From Treponema sp. (GTDB lineage Bacteria; Spirochaetota; Spirochaetia; Treponematales; Treponemataceae), in assembly GCA_024402695.1 (NCBI GenBank), contig JAKSTG010000001.1, positions 1 through 64,000 of the forward strand: a stretch of DNA of 64,000 nt. The letters run 5' to 3'. The notes below the pieces were generated by a model. The model was not told where the DNA came from. It saw nothing but the letters and a program-made list of their open reading frames with translations, and did not search any database. Shown here in pieces: positions 46,813 through 56,323 of the stretch. Made by a program: the position numbers and the translations under genes. Position 1 is the stretch's first letter; each line of letters starts with the position of its first letter.

Positions 46813-47931
46813 TTACAGAGTCTCAAGAATCCTTTTGAAGGCTGGTTTTGCCTTTCCATCTTTTCCAAAAAGCAAAGGAGCATCACCACGGCCTGGAACA
46901 GGGAAATGATTTTTCCAGCTTGTATAATCACTTACACCCCAGAGAATAACATCAGAAAGATTTCCTTTCTTGTTCTGGCGCTTAAAGCATTCAAAAAGTT
47001 CGTAGTAGAAATCAGCCTGTTTATTGAGGTTCTCTTCACTCAAAACAAGAGGACTTTTGTCATCATGCTCAAAGAAAGAAACATCAAGTTCTGTAATAAG
47101 AACATTTACTCCAAGAGATGCATATTTTTCAATTGTTTCTTCAATGAAATCAATCTTGCTTGTCTGCATATTGATATGTCCCTGAAGTCCAACTGCTGTA
47201 ACAGGAACTTTCTTTGAAAGAAGATCCTTAACAAAGTCATATTCAGCCTGACGTTTTTCTGCGATTGTTTCCAGATTGTAATCATTAATAACCAGCTCTG
47301 CATTTGGATCAGCTTCGCGAGCCCAACGGAATGCCTTTTCAACATAATCAGGTCCCATTACTTCTTTCCAGTAAGAATGATCCTCGCGGGTACGAAGAGC
47401 AAAGTTCTTGTCCGAGATAACTTCGTTTACAACATCATAAGAAACGATTCTTCCACGGTAGCGGTCACAAACTGCCTGAATCCATGTCTGAACTCTTTTC
47501 TCAACCTGTTCAGGAGAAGCAAAATCTTCCTGTGGAACCTTCCCTTCAAAGAAGGCTTTCATATCAACTTTTGAAGGATCTTTATAGAAAAGCCATGGAG
47601 CGCACTGTCCATGCCATACAAAGTTATGCCAGCGGGCGCGAAGATTGTTATCTCTTGCAAAGGTAAAGAACAAATCGGCTTCATCCCAGAAGAAATTATC
47701 CGGACCTTTATAAACATTCATCATTTTGCAGCAGTTTTCTGCAACGACTGTATTAAAATGTTTTTTGATTAATTCTGTTTCAAAGTTAGGTTTTGTCAGA
47801 TCGTATACAGGAACACTTGTTCCAATGTTAAATGATGACTTAAAAGCATCACGAAGTGAAGGAATATCCTTTTCAATTTCGATTCCTTCCATACCGGCAA
47901 GGATTTTTTCAAACATTTCTTTTCTATCCAT
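46813..47931 (-). CDS. endo-1,4-beta-xylanase GH10, no signal peptide
   Basis: A 372-aa GH10 catalytic domain that begins MDRKEMFEKILAGMEG, with no signal peptide, so it is probably cytoplasmic and acts on imported xylo-oligosaccharides. Motifs: FNTVVAENCCKMM (ENxxK region), RWHNFVWHGQCAPWLF, acid/base Glu170 in YDVVNEVISD, INDYNLE, LQGHINM and nucleophile Glu281 in LITELDVSFFEHD. No carbohydrate-binding module. TATAAA lies 7 nt before the ATG and there is no Shine-Dalgarno. It is the only gene in its unit, 31 nt upstream of lepB. Confidence 0.93.
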   Translation of the reverse strand: MDRKEMFEKILAGMEGIEIEKDIPSLRDAFKSSFNIGTSVPVYDLTKPNFETELIKKHFNTVVAENCCKMMNVYKGPDNFFWDEADLFFTFARDNNLRARWHNFVWHGQCAPWLFYKDPSKVDMKAFFEGKVPQEDFASPEQVEKRVQTWIQAVCDRYRGRIVSYDVVNEVISDKNFALRTREDHSYWKEVMGPDYVEKAFRWAREADPNAELVINDYNLETIAEKRQAEYDFVKDLLSKKVPVTAVGLQGHINMQTSKIDFIEETIEKYASLGVNVLITELDVSFFEHDDKSPLVLSEENLNKQADFYYELFECFKRQNKKGNLSDVILWGVSDYTSWKNHFPVPGRGDAPLLFGKDGKAKPAFKRILETL

Positions 47932-47938
47932 AATTATA

Positions 47939-47944
47939 TTTATA
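47939..47944 (-). promoter_or_regulatory. candidate -10 box of the intracellular xylanase gene
   Basis: TATAAA on the minus strand ends 7 nt before the ATG; a second TATAAT-like run abuts the ATG. No Shine-Dalgarno is present. Confidence 0.35.
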
Positions 47945-48011
47945 GTCTATGAAGAGATTTTATGCTATAACAATTTTATAGAGTTTTTATAGATTTTATT
48001 TGGAGTCTCAG

Positions 48012-48587
48012 ATGTATTATGAAAACCAAACCTTCGAAAATCTGACTATTTCAGATGAAGAGCTTGAAGATTACGAGTTTTATTACTGTACTTTTATCGG
48101 TTGCACAATAGAAGACTCAAAAATATATGAATGCCAGTTCACTGAATGTCACTTCAAAAACTGTACAATCAGAAATCCTGACCTGGTCAATTCAATTTCG
48201 CTTTTCTGCGATTTTGAAGACTGCAATCTTCTTGGAATTGACTGGAATACAGTTACAGACGAAAACAATGTCTCGCTTCCTTTTTCTAGCTTCAAGGACT
48301 GCCTTTTCAGATACAATTCCTTTTTCCGTCTTCCCCTTCTTAAATCTGATTTTTCCAGCTGCAAGATTTTCAGAAGCGACTTCACTGAATGCAACCTGAC
48401 AAATTCTGATTTCAGCGGTGCCGAACTTTCTGACACTACTTTTTCAAAATGTAATCTTACAAAAGCTGATTTTTCAAATGCGGAAGGTTATCTGGTAGAT
48501 GCAAAAACCTGCAACCTGAAGGATGCGGCCTTTTCACTCCCTGATGCGGCCAGTCTTCTGACTTCTTTAGGAGTAAAGATAGTATAA
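48012..48587 (+). CDS. pentapeptide-repeat protein
   Basis: A 191-aa protein built of about 20 pentapeptide-type A(D/N)LxX-like units, e.g. CTFIGCTIEDSKIYECQF and SDFTECNLTNSDFSGAELSD, forming a right-handed quadrilateral beta-helix. Start 48012 follows GGAG by 6 nt (a TTG at 48000 is in frame but unlikely). Some such proteins protect DNA gyrase; nothing in the sequence allows that call here. Cys content is high for a cytoplasmic protein. Monocistronic, followed by a weak terminator. Confidence 0.92.
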   Translation: MYYENQTFENLTISDEELEDYEFYYCTFIGCTIEDSKIYECQFTECHFKNCTIRNPDLVNSISLFCDFEDCNLLGIDWNTVTDENNVSLPFSSFKDCLFRYNSFFRLPLLKSDFSSCKIFRSDFTECNLTNSDFSGAELSDTTFSKCNLTKADFSNAEGYLVDAKTCNLKDAAFSLPDAASLLTSLGVKIV

Positions 48588-48590
48588 AAA

Positions 48591-48617
48591 AAGCACCCTT
48601 TCGGATGCTTTTTTTGT
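48591..48617 (+). terminator. probable terminator after the pentapeptide-repeat gene
   Basis: AAAGCACCC and GGATGCTTT pair with one mismatch around TTTC, followed by a run of T. Confidence 0.7.
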
Positions 48618-48643
48618 TTAGGATTTTACCTATGCGATGCGAA

Positions 48644-48742
48644 GCGTCAAGGCACGGTCGCGATGCTCCCTTAAAGCCTTGACGAGGCGTTACGCGATAC
48701 AACTGGTCAAGACACGCTTCGCTTAAAGTCTTGACTCAGTTG
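48644..48742. repeat. two adjacent inverted repeats after the V/A-ATPase operon
   Basis: CGTCAAGGC / GCCTTGACG (48645-48684) and CAACTGGTCAAGAC / GTCTTGACTCAGTTG (48700-48742). Both arms share GTCAAG cores. The second could end the ATPase transcript on the minus strand, but there is no U-tract. Confidence 0.7.
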
Positions 48743-48768
48743 TTTTGCTTAGTTCCAATAAATTGTAA

Positions 48769-49191
48769 CTAAGCAATCATAGAGAATACCATTGCGAAGA
48801 GGGCTACTGTTTCACAGAGACCTACAACCATGATGTACTGAGCGAAACCTTTTCCTGTTTCACCAAGAGCATCTGAACCTGCTGCACCGGCTTTTCCCTG
48901 AGCAATAGCAGAGAAACACATAGCAAGACCTGATGCAATACCAAGACCAAGGTAGAATCCTGGGTTTTCAGCAGCTTTTCCCTTCATTGAGTTCATAAGA
49001 AGGAAACCATAGATTGTCTGTGTAAGTGGAGCACCGGCAAAAACTGTAAGGATGAAAGGAGCAGGTTTGTTATTTACATAACATCTTTTCCAAGCTCCGA
49101 TAGCAGCCTGACCGGCAATTCCGATACCAATTGCTGAACCAATAGCAGCAATACCCATACATACAGCAGCACCTAACATTCCAAAATCCAT
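48769..49191 (-). CDS. atpK: V/A-type ATPase rotor subunit K
   Basis: Membrane ring subunit, 140 aa, four transmembrane helices in two hairpins. The second hairpin has the ion-binding Glu127 in GLCETVALF; in the first, this position is Gln58 in PLTQTIYGF. Thr57, Gln58, Tyr61, Gln98 and Glu127 correspond by motif and spacing to the Na+ ligand set of E. hirae NtpK (T64, Q65, Y68, Q110, E139), so Na+ coupling is inferred. GAIGSAIGIGIAGQAAIGAW at the start is typical. Last gene of the operon, 43 nt after atpI. Confidence 0.93.
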   Translation of the reverse strand: MDFGMLGAAVCMGIAAIGSAIGIGIAGQAAIGAWKRCYVNNKPAPFILTVFAGAPLTQTIYGFLLMNSMKGKAAENPGFYLGLGIASGLAMCFSAIAQGKAGAAGSDALGETGKGFAQYIMVVGLCETVALFAMVFSMIA

Positions 49192-49234
49192 AATTTTTCT
49201 CCTAGCCCGTTTAGGGCGATTATTTAATATTTAT

Positions 49235-51178
49235 TTATTCAGCCTTTTCACTGAAAGGCTCATATTTGAATCCAGACCATGACATGCCCAAATGAGTTGA
49301 GAATTCCAACGTATTCAGACGAACACCATGAACAATAACAGAAAGCAGGTTCAAAATCATATTCAAACCATGACCAAATACCAGAAGAACAATAGCAGCA
49401 ATAAACAGAATGAAGTGACCAAGCATTGGTCCTGCCATTTCATTTACAGTCTGCGAAATTGCAGCTCCGGCAAGTCCTACAGCCCAAAGACGGATGTAAG
49501 AAACGATATCAGAGAATACGTTTACAACACCAAGCAGTACAGAAATAATATTCTTAACGCTTGCCATTACCGATTCACCGATATTTCCTTCATAATTTGC
49601 GAAGACAAAGCTGAGAACAAAGCCTACAGCTACCAGTCCAACACAAACCAATCCAACAGGAATGCCACCAATTACTACTCCCAGATTGAAGATAGTTCCA
49701 TCAACAACCATCATGAGTACAACGTAAAGCATACCCCAAAGCTGAATCATCGAACCGAAATCACCCAAAGCTTTCAGGCTTTTGCGGTTTCTGATCATTG
49801 CCTTGATATGAGCAACAGACAGCTGAACCAGAGCCAGTGAGAAACACCAGATCATAAGGAACTTGTCTGTTGTAAGACCTTCAATTCCTGCTCCCTCTTC
49901 TACCCAGAATGGAAGCCATGTCATTCCCTTGCTTGCATTTGAAATCTGAGGGATTGAAAGTGCCTTAAGCCAGTCAGGAATATATTTCATATCCAGACCG
50001 AACCAGGTACAGGTAACCATACCCCAGATTGCAGTTGCTATTCCAAGAAGGATTGCAAGTGGGAATAATGCAGGATTCTTTTTTCCTTTGATTGTATTAA
50101 CAATGGAAAGGATTACGAATGCTGCTGTAACCAGAAGTCCATATCCGCCGTCTCCAAAAATCATTCCGAAGAAGATTGTAAAGAACAGCAGGAACCATCC
50201 GGAAATGTCGTATTCTGCATAACCAGGAACTGTTCCAAGGAAGTCTGTAAGCGGATAAATCAAACTTACAATCTTGTTGTTCTTAAGCTTGGTAGGAACT
50301 TCTTCAGGATTTTCAGGTTCCTGCCAGGCAACAGCCCAGTCATGTGATTTTGCAAAGGCTTTGAATTCTTCAAGATTAAGATCCGGAACGTAACCCTGAA
50401 TCCATGCAAGGTCATTTGCCTTTGCTTCTTCATCTTTAAGAGTTTCGCGGCCCATACCGGCATTAATGTTTTCGAACTGAATATCATATTCCAGAGTCTT
50501 TTTGAAAGACTTAATTGCAGGAAGGAAAACTGCTTTTTCTTCGCGCTTTTTCTGGATTTTTTCCAGTTCTACCTTGCAGGCAACAATTTCTTCCTGAAGT
50601 TCAACAGTTGAACAGCGTGGAAGAGGCACTTCGAAAGCTTCCGGAATAAGGTTTTCAGGACGTTCATTCTTATCGGAAACAAGAAGGAAACGGATGATTT
50701 TTTTATCATCATTTACTTTTACAGTTTCAATTGTATCTGCAATTTCCTGATATTTATTGGCAGGAACTTCATAAAGTTTCAAACCAATTCCTTTTTCCTT
50801 CAGATATTCAAAATCTGCAGGGTTTACGTCGCCCCATTTTGCAAGGCGGTCAATTTCTGCAACATCAGCAGAGATTTCTTCCAGAATCTGCTTCTTGCGG
50901 TCTGCTTCGCTTACAATTTCACGGCAAAGCTGAATGATATCTGCATTGGAAATATTAGGTGCAGACTTCTTCTTTCCGCTCTTAGGAAGTTTTACTTCTC
51001 CAAGAATAGATTCTGTCACTACTGCGTTATTCAGATATTCTTTATAGACTGCAAGTGTTTCGCTTGAACCTTCAACAGGTACAAGATGAACAAGCCCAAG
51101 TTTTCTAAGAGACTTCAGAGCTTCTTCACGTTCACGGTTCAGAACTACAATAGAGACTTTCTGCATTTTTTCAATCAT
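49235..51178 (-). CDS. atpI: V/A-type ATPase stator subunit I (subunit a)
   Basis: Ion-channel half of the motor, 647 aa. The N-terminal 320 residues are cytosolic and coiled-coil-rich (VELEKIQKKREEKAVF). The C-terminal half has about seven hydrophobic segments, including FLLFFTIFFGMIFGDGGYGLL, the functional Arg region SYIRLWAVGLAGAAISQTVNEM and HGLNMILNLLSVIVHGVRLNTLEF. These are classic subunit a motifs. Its ATG overlaps the atpD stop by 4 nt. Confidence 0.95.
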   Translation of the reverse strand: MIEKMQKVSIVVLNREREEALKSLRKLGLVHLVPVEGSSETLAVYKEYLNNAVVTESILGEVKLPKSGKKKSAPNISNADIIQLCREIVSEADRKKQILEEISADVAEIDRLAKWGDVNPADFEYLKEKGIGLKLYEVPANKYQEIADTIETVKVNDDKKIIRFLLVSDKNERPENLIPEAFEVPLPRCSTVELQEEIVACKVELEKIQKKREEKAVFLPAIKSFKKTLEYDIQFENINAGMGRETLKDEEAKANDLAWIQGYVPDLNLEEFKAFAKSHDWAVAWQEPENPEEVPTKLKNNKIVSLIYPLTDFLGTVPGYAEYDISGWFLLFFTIFFGMIFGDGGYGLLVTAAFVILSIVNTIKGKKNPALFPLAILLGIATAIWGMVTCTWFGLDMKYIPDWLKALSIPQISNASKGMTWLPFWVEEGAGIEGLTTDKFLMIWCFSLALVQLSVAHIKAMIRNRKSLKALGDFGSMIQLWGMLYVVLMMVVDGTIFNLGVVIGGIPVGLVCVGLVAVGFVLSFVFANYEGNIGESVMASVKNIISVLLGVVNVFSDIVSYIRLWAVGLAGAAISQTVNEMAGPMLGHFILFIAAIVLLVFGHGLNMILNLLSVIVHGVRLNTLEFSTHLGMSWSGFKYEPFSEKAE

Positions 51179-51795
51179 TTGTCAGCCTCCTTGTTTTCTG
51201 CCGCTGCCTGCAGCTTTTTCTTTGATATTTTACTTCGGACAACTGCCGCAACCTGTTCATCACCAAGATAAACAGAGATTTTCTTGATATTGGCTTTTGT
51301 TTCAGGAATCTTAACTTTTTCAAAAAGATTTACGCGCTGAGTTGTAGTGCGCAGTTCTTTTGAAAGAAGACGAACCTGTTCATCAAGCACTTCGGCTTCC
51401 AGATCCAGGGAAAGAGTTTTTTCCATACGATCTGCAGCCATATCAATCCAAAGAGGAGCTTCGTACAAGTCGTAGTCCCCTCTTCCAAAATCGGCACCTT
51501 CATAAACCGGAATAGTAACACCGGCAATATTTCCAAAACCTTTCTTAATATTGCGAACTGTTACCATGTCTGGCTTAAATGCATCGGCTTCACCGAATAC
51601 CGAAATCCATTCTTTGAATTCGGCTTCCAGTTTCACACGCTGCTCACGGACCTCTTTGGCTTTGGCATCAATTGTGCGGATTTCTGTCTGAAGCTGTTGT
51701 TTTTTGAGCAAAAGAGTTGGCAGATAGCGCTGGTACATTTTCAGCGCATCTTTCTGAACCTTCTGCTCATTTTTTGTCAGCTTAATCTTTGCCAT
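51175..51795 (-). CDS. atpD: V/A-type ATPase central stalk subunit D
   Basis: Rotor shaft subunit, 206 aa. The N-terminus MAKIKLTKNEQKVQKDALKM and C-terminal helix LRTTTQRVNLFEKVKIPETKANIKKI are diagnostic; the chain is a long coiled coil. It follows atpB after 93 nt, which includes an 8-bp hairpin (51822-51843), and overlaps atpI. Confidence 0.95.
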   Translation of the reverse strand: MAKIKLTKNEQKVQKDALKMYQRYLPTLLLKKQQLQTEIRTIDAKAKEVREQRVKLEAEFKEWISVFGEADAFKPDMVTVRNIKKGFGNIAGVTIPVYEGADFGRGDYDLYEAPLWIDMAADRMEKTLSLDLEAEVLDEQVRLLSKELRTTTQRVNLFEKVKIPETKANIKKISVYLGDEQVAAVVRSKISKKKLQAAAENKEADK

Positions 51796-51888
51796 ACATT
51801 TATCCTTTTACTGTCACAAACATCTTTCTAAGGCCAGAAAGATTTCTGCAACAATAAAAATTATTCCCCATTACTTATTCCCTATTAC

Positions 51889-53184
51889 TTATTTAGAAGG
51901 CCAGTATTTTTCAACCAGAGCTGTTTTAATACCAGTTTCTTTTGGTTCAAAACAGCTTGCCAGGATTTTCCATCCTAAATCCAAAGCATCTTCCAGCTTA
52001 ATGTTTTTAGAAAGGTCCATCATTTCTTTTTCGAACATTGATCCGTACTGAAGGAGTTTTTCATCCCAGGCACTCATCATAAATCCCATGGATTTCTTTT
52101 CCAGAGTATCTTTGTATGAAGAGTAAAGACGAATCATACCATCCATAAGAGCACGGTGGTCATCACGGGTTGATCCGTTTACGTTCTGTTTAAGACGTGA
52201 AAGAGATCCGAAAGGTTCAATACGACCACCTTTAAGGTAGTACTGTCCTTCTGTGATGTAACCTGTGTTATCAGGAACCGGGTGAGTAACGTCATCTCCA
52301 GGCATTGTTGTAACTGCAAGAACTGTAACTGATCCGGCATTGTCAAAGTCTACGGCTTTTTCATAGCGGGCAGCCAGCTGAGAGTACAGGTCTCCAGGGT
52401 AACCACGGTTAGATGGAACCTGCTCCTGTGTAATGGCAACTTCCTTCATTGAGTCGGCAAAGTTTGTCATGTCTGTAAGAAGAACCAGAACATCTTTTCC
52501 TTTAAGAGCAAACTGTTCTGCTACTGCCAGAGAAAGATCAGGAATCTTCATACATTCTACAGTTGGGTCAGCAGCTGTGTGCATGAACATAACTGTCTTT
52601 GAAAGAGCTCCACCGTCTTCAAGAGTTTTCTTGAAGTAAAGGTAGTCATCGTATTTAAGACCCATACCACCAAGTACGATTACATCAACTTCAGCCTGCA
52701 TGGCAATGCGGGCCAGAAGCTGGTTGTAAGGTTCACCAGAGATTGAGAAGATTGGAAGTTTCTGAGAAACAACCAGTGTGTTGAACATATCAATCATTGG
52801 GATACCTGTACGAATCATACGACGAGCCATGATACGTTTTGAAGGGTTTACTGAAGGACCACCGATTGTAACAAGCGAGTCTGCAAGAGCAGGTCCCTTA
52901 TCACGTGGTTCTGCAGAACCGTTGAAGATACGTCCAAGAAGATCATCAGAGAAAGAAACTTCCATCTGGTGTCCCAGGAACTTAATGTGGTCCCCTGTTG
53001 AAACACCGCGTCCTCCGGCGAAAACCTGGAGAGAAACTGTATCTTCATCAATTTTATTAACTTCGGCAAGTGATTTTCCGAAGCGTGTTTCGATTTCGGC
53101 AAGTTCACCGTAAGCAACACCTGTTGCTTTTACAGTGATAACACTACCAGTGATGGATTCAATTTTGCTGTATACTTTACCCAT
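51889..53184 (-). CDS. atpB: V/A-type ATPase subunit B
   Basis: Non-catalytic nucleotide-fold subunit of the V1 head, 431 aa. [23 protein letters not shown] and [25 protein letters not shown] replace a full P-loop, as usual for [45 protein letters not shown] are typical. It follows atpA by 2 nt. Confidence 0.97.
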   Translation of the reverse strand: MGKVYSKIESITGSVITVKATGVAYGELAEIETRFGKSLAEVNKIDEDTVSLQVFAGGRGVSTGDHIKFLGHQMEVSFSDDLLGRIFNGSAEPRDKGPALADSLVTIGGPSVNPSKRIMARRMIRTGIPMIDMFNTLVVSQKLPIFSISGEPYNQLLARIAMQAEVDVIVLGGMGLKYDDYLYFKKTLEDGGALSKTVMFMHTAADPTVECMKIPDLSLAVAEQFALKGKDVLVLLTDMTNFADSMKEVAITQEQVPSNRGYPGDLYSQLAARYEKAVDFDNAGSVTVLAVTTMPGDDVTHPVPDNTGYITEGQYYLKGGRIEPFGSLSRLKQNVNGSTRDDHRALMDGMIRLYSSYKDTLEKKSMGFMMSAWDEKLLQYGSMFEKEMMDLSKNIKLEDALDLGWKILASCFEPKETGIKTALVEKYWPSK

Positions 53185-53186
53185 AA

Positions 53187-54956
53187 TTATTCACCATCCT
53201 TAAGTACTGCTTTTGCTTCGGCAGAAAGAGTTCCTTTCTTTGAAGCATAGTGTTCTTCAATTGATTTTTCTGTTGCCTTGAATTCTTTGCTGTTCCACTT
53301 TGTGTAGTTCCAGTCAATGAACATCTGGCGCATATCGTTGAAGTAGTTACGGGCTTCGTCTTTGTCTTTAAGTTCGTAATCAGATCCAAGAACCTGAACA
53401 ACCTTATTGAAAAGATACTGCTGACGTTCTACTGAACAGGCTGCATCAACTTCATCAAAAGAGTTCTGCTGGAAGTAAACTGAATCCAGGAATTCACTCT
53501 TCATATAAAGTACGAAGTCTTCTGTTGTAGTTCCTTCTTCACCGATAACTTTCATCATGTTGTTTACTTCAACACCGGCTTTAAAGATACGGCGTGCATA
53601 ATCAACTTTTGAATCTGTAATAACAGAATTGTATTTAGACCAAGATGTGATTGGTTCAATTGCAGGATATTTACGTGCATCTGAACGTTCACGTGAAAGA
53701 CCATGGAATGAACCAACAACTTTAAGAGTTGCCTGTGTAACTGGTTCTTCGAAGTTACCACCGGCTGGAGAAACTGTACCACCAATTGTTACAGAACCGA
53801 AGTTTCCGTCACGGAGTTTTACATAACCTGCGCGTTCGTAGAAGGCAGCGATATAAGATTCCAGGTAAGCTGGGAATGCTTCTTCTCCAGGGATTTCTTC
53901 CAGACGCCCAGACATTTCACGGAGAGCCTGTGCCCAGCGGGATGTTGAGTCTGCAAGAAGAAGAACGTGAAGACCCATCTGGCGGTAATATTCAGCCAGT
54001 GTTACCGATGTATAAACCGAAGCTTCGCGGGAAGCAACAGGCATTGAAGAAGTGTTACAAATGATGATTGTACGCTTCATCAGAGATTCACCGGTGCGAG
54101 GGTCTTTAAGTTCAGGGAATTCTTTAATTGTTTCTACAACTTCACCGGCACGTTCACCACAAGCGGCGATGATTACAACGTCAACGTCGGCATTACGTGA
54201 TGTAGTGTGCTGAAGAACAGTTTTACCGGCACCGAAAGGTCCTGGGATACAGTATGTACCACCCTTTGAAACAGGGAAGAAAGTATCGATAAGACGAACC
54301 TGTGTAACCATTGGTTCACTTGGAGCCAGACGTTCTGCGTAACAGTCAACTGCACGCTTTACAGGCCATCTGAACACCATTGTAAGTTTGTGGTCTTTTC
54401 CTTTTTCGTCTGTAACAACAGCCATTACTTCTTCGATTGTGTAGCTTCCGGCTTTTGTTACTTTCTTTACTTTAAGGATTCCATAAAGATCAAATGGAAC
54501 CAGGATTTTATGTGTGAATGGTCCTTCAGGAACAGTACCGATTGCATCACCGCGCATAAGAGTGTCGCCAACTTTTACTGTTGGAGTCCAGTCCCATTTT
54601 ACATCGCGTGGAAGTGAGTCAACGTAAACACCTTTTTCCAGGAAGAAACCTGCTTTTTCAGCAACAAGAGGAAGAGGATTCTGAAGTCCGTCAAAAACCT
54701 GTCCAAGAAGACCAGGTCCAAGTTCAGCAGAAAGAAGATCACCTGTAAGTTCAATCTTGTCGCCTTTCTTGATACCCTGAGTCATTTCGTAGATCTGCAT
54801 CTGGGCTTTGTTTCCGCGGATACGGATTACTTCACCCTTCAGTTTTGTGCCATCTACAATTACATAGCCAACTTCGTTCATGGCAACGTTACCTTCGAAT
54901 TCGATTGTAACCATGTTACCGTTGATGCCGACTACTTTTGCTTTTGTATCCGTCAT
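53187..54956 (-). CDS. atpA: V/A-type ATPase catalytic subunit A
   Basis: ATP-hydrolysing subunit, 589 aa. P-loop [31 protein letters not shown], and [34 protein letters not shown] are conserved. The non-homologous insert of A subunits (residues about 120-200) is present. It is followed 2 nt later by atpB. Confidence 0.97.
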   Translation of the reverse strand: MTDTKAKVVGINGNMVTIEFEGNVAMNEVGYVIVDGTKLKGEVIRIRGNKAQMQIYEMTQGIKKGDKIELTGDLLSAELGPGLLGQVFDGLQNPLPLVAEKAGFFLEKGVYVDSLPRDVKWDWTPTVKVGDTLMRGDAIGTVPEGPFTHKILVPFDLYGILKVKKVTKAGSYTIEEVMAVVTDEKGKDHKLTMVFRWPVKRAVDCYAERLAPSEPMVTQVRLIDTFFPVSKGGTYCIPGPFGAGKTVLQHTTSRNADVDVVIIAACGERAGEVVETIKEFPELKDPRTGESLMKRTIIICNTSSMPVASREASVYTSVTLAEYYRQMGLHVLLLADSTSRWAQALREMSGRLEEIPGEEAFPAYLESYIAAFYERAGYVKLRDGNFGSVTIGGTVSPAGGNFEEPVTQATLKVVGSFHGLSRERSDARKYPAIEPITSWSKYNSVITDSKVDYARRIFKAGVEVNNMMKVIGEEGTTTEDFVLYMKSEFLDSVYFQQNSFDEVDAACSVERQQYLFNKVVQVLGSDYELKDKDEARNYFNDMRQMFIDWNYTKWNSKEFKATEKSIEEHYASKKGTLSAEAKAVLKDGE

Positions 54957-54980
54957 TTATATCTCCAATATATTACTATT

Positions 54981-55523
54981 TTAGTCCTGTCCCAGAATTG
55001 AATTGTAAATCTGATGATAAGAAGTAATTCCCTTTTCACCGTCAAACTGTTTCATTCTGGAAACCAGCATTAATCTGATTCCGTATGCATAAACTGCATC
55101 AGTTGAAAAATTATCAATCGGGGTAATCTCATCCAGAAGCTTCAGTCTGTATTCATACAGGTACTCTTCGGCCGAAAGAGGACTGTCCATTCCGACTGCG
55201 GTTCTAGCTGCCTGCTGAATATCTGCAGTACAACTTCCCGGCAGAGTAAAAGACTCCTTTTTCATTTTCTGGGCACGAATCTGTGCAAGAGCCAGACGCA
55301 AATCTCTTTCTTTCTGATACCAGGTATTCAAAAATGCAGATCCTGTATCGGCCTCCTCCCGTGGAGGAACCAGTGACAGACCTGAAAGAACTTTCTTTTC
55401 ACTTTCAGTCATGTAACGTGAACAAAGTTCCTTGAAAGAAGATTCGGTAATTGGCATGGCGCTTTTTTCACCGATATTCCCAAGAGATGGCAGCTGTGAT
55501 ACCAAAAAATAATATGCAGCCAC
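54981..55523 (-). CDS. DUF2764 family protein of the V-ATPase operon
   Basis: A 180-aa helical protein starting MAAYYFLVSQLPSLGN, the DUF2764 signature, with DLRLALAQIRAQKMKKE in the middle. It lies between atpE and atpA. In spirochaete and Bacteroidetes operons this gene takes the place where subunit C is otherwise found, so it may be the C-like stalk component (inference). The F subunit is not seen. Confidence 0.85.
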   Translation of the reverse strand: MAAYYFLVSQLPSLGNIGEKSAMPITESSFKELCSRYMTESEKKVLSGLSLVPPREEADTGSAFLNTWYQKERDLRLALAQIRAQKMKKESFTLPGSCTADIQQAARTAVGMDSPLSAEEYLYEYRLKLLDEITPIDNFSTDAVYAYGIRLMLVSRMKQFDGEKGITSYHQIYNSILGQD

Positions 55524-55526
55524 TAT

Positions 55527-56159
55527 TTATTCTCCAGCTTCTTCAGTTTTAAGAGCAGCTTCCTTAAGAAGTCCTGCTACTTTTGGATTCAGATACAGTG
55601 CAAAGAGTTCGGCAACAGATTCTGCTGAGTAATCGTAGAATGCAGCACCATTTTTAACACCAACTCTGAAACCTGCAGAGATTGTTTTATCAGGTTTAAT
55701 TTCAAGACCTTTTTTGATTTCAGCTTTAAGTGAAGTCTTAAATGCTGATTCAAGTTTTTTAAGATCTTTTTCTGCCAGAAGAACTGAAAGTTCAGAAGCA
55801 TCGGTTTCTTTTGCCCATGCTTTTACTGTTTCAGGCACAAGTTTCTTAAGAACATCTTCTGTAACAGCCTTCTGTGTTTCTGTCTGAATAATTCCATCCA
55901 AAGTTGCAACAATAGAGTCTTTGAATGAAAGAAGAAGGTTACGGCTTGCCTGCATAACAGCTTCTTCGCTGGATTTTTCCATGCGGGCAGTTTCTTTCTT
56001 TGCATCTTTGAGGATAGCGGCAGCTTTTTCTTCAGCATCCTTAACGATTGCAGCAGCCTTTTTTTCGGCATCCGCAATGATTTTGGCAGCTTCTTTTTCG
56101 CTTGCAGCTACACCATCTTTTTTGATTTTATCAATCAGTTCCTGTAATTGAACATCCAT
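55527..56159 (-). CDS. atpE: V/A-type ATPase peripheral stalk subunit E
   Basis: Stator subunit, 210 aa. It is a long Ala/Glu/Lys coiled coil (DKIKKDGVAASEKEAAKII, AEKKAAAIVKDAEEKAAAI) followed by a globular C-terminus (GFRVGVKNGAAFYDYSAESVAELF). Start 56159 is chosen because GAGG lies just before this ATG and the chain begins MDVQLQELI; the longer frame reads through the leader. First gene of the ATPase operon. Confidence 0.92.
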   Translation of the reverse strand: MDVQLQELIDKIKKDGVAASEKEAAKIIADAEKKAAAIVKDAEEKAAAILKDAKKETARMEKSSEEAVMQASRNLLLSFKDSIVATLDGIIQTETQKAVTEDVLKKLVPETVKAWAKETDASELSVLLAEKDLKKLESAFKTSLKAEIKKGLEIKPDKTISAGFRVGVKNGAAFYDYSAESVAELFALYLNPKVAGLLKEAALKTEEAGE

Positions 56160-56271
56160 TATGAACCTCACAATATATAGTGTCGCTAATATTCTTCTAT
56201 AATAATTCAAAAAAGGGGAATTTTCAAAAGAAATCTCCAATATATGAAGAAAATAAGAAAAAATTGAAGTT

Positions 56272-56304
56272 TCTACAAAAAAAAACGGGACTTTTTGGAG
56301 TCCC
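56272..56304 (-). terminator. intrinsic terminator after galM
   Basis: On the minus strand CGGGACT / AGTCCCG forms a stem followed by a run of more than seven T. Confidence 0.92.
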
Positions 56305-56323
56305 GCTTCATTATCACATAACC

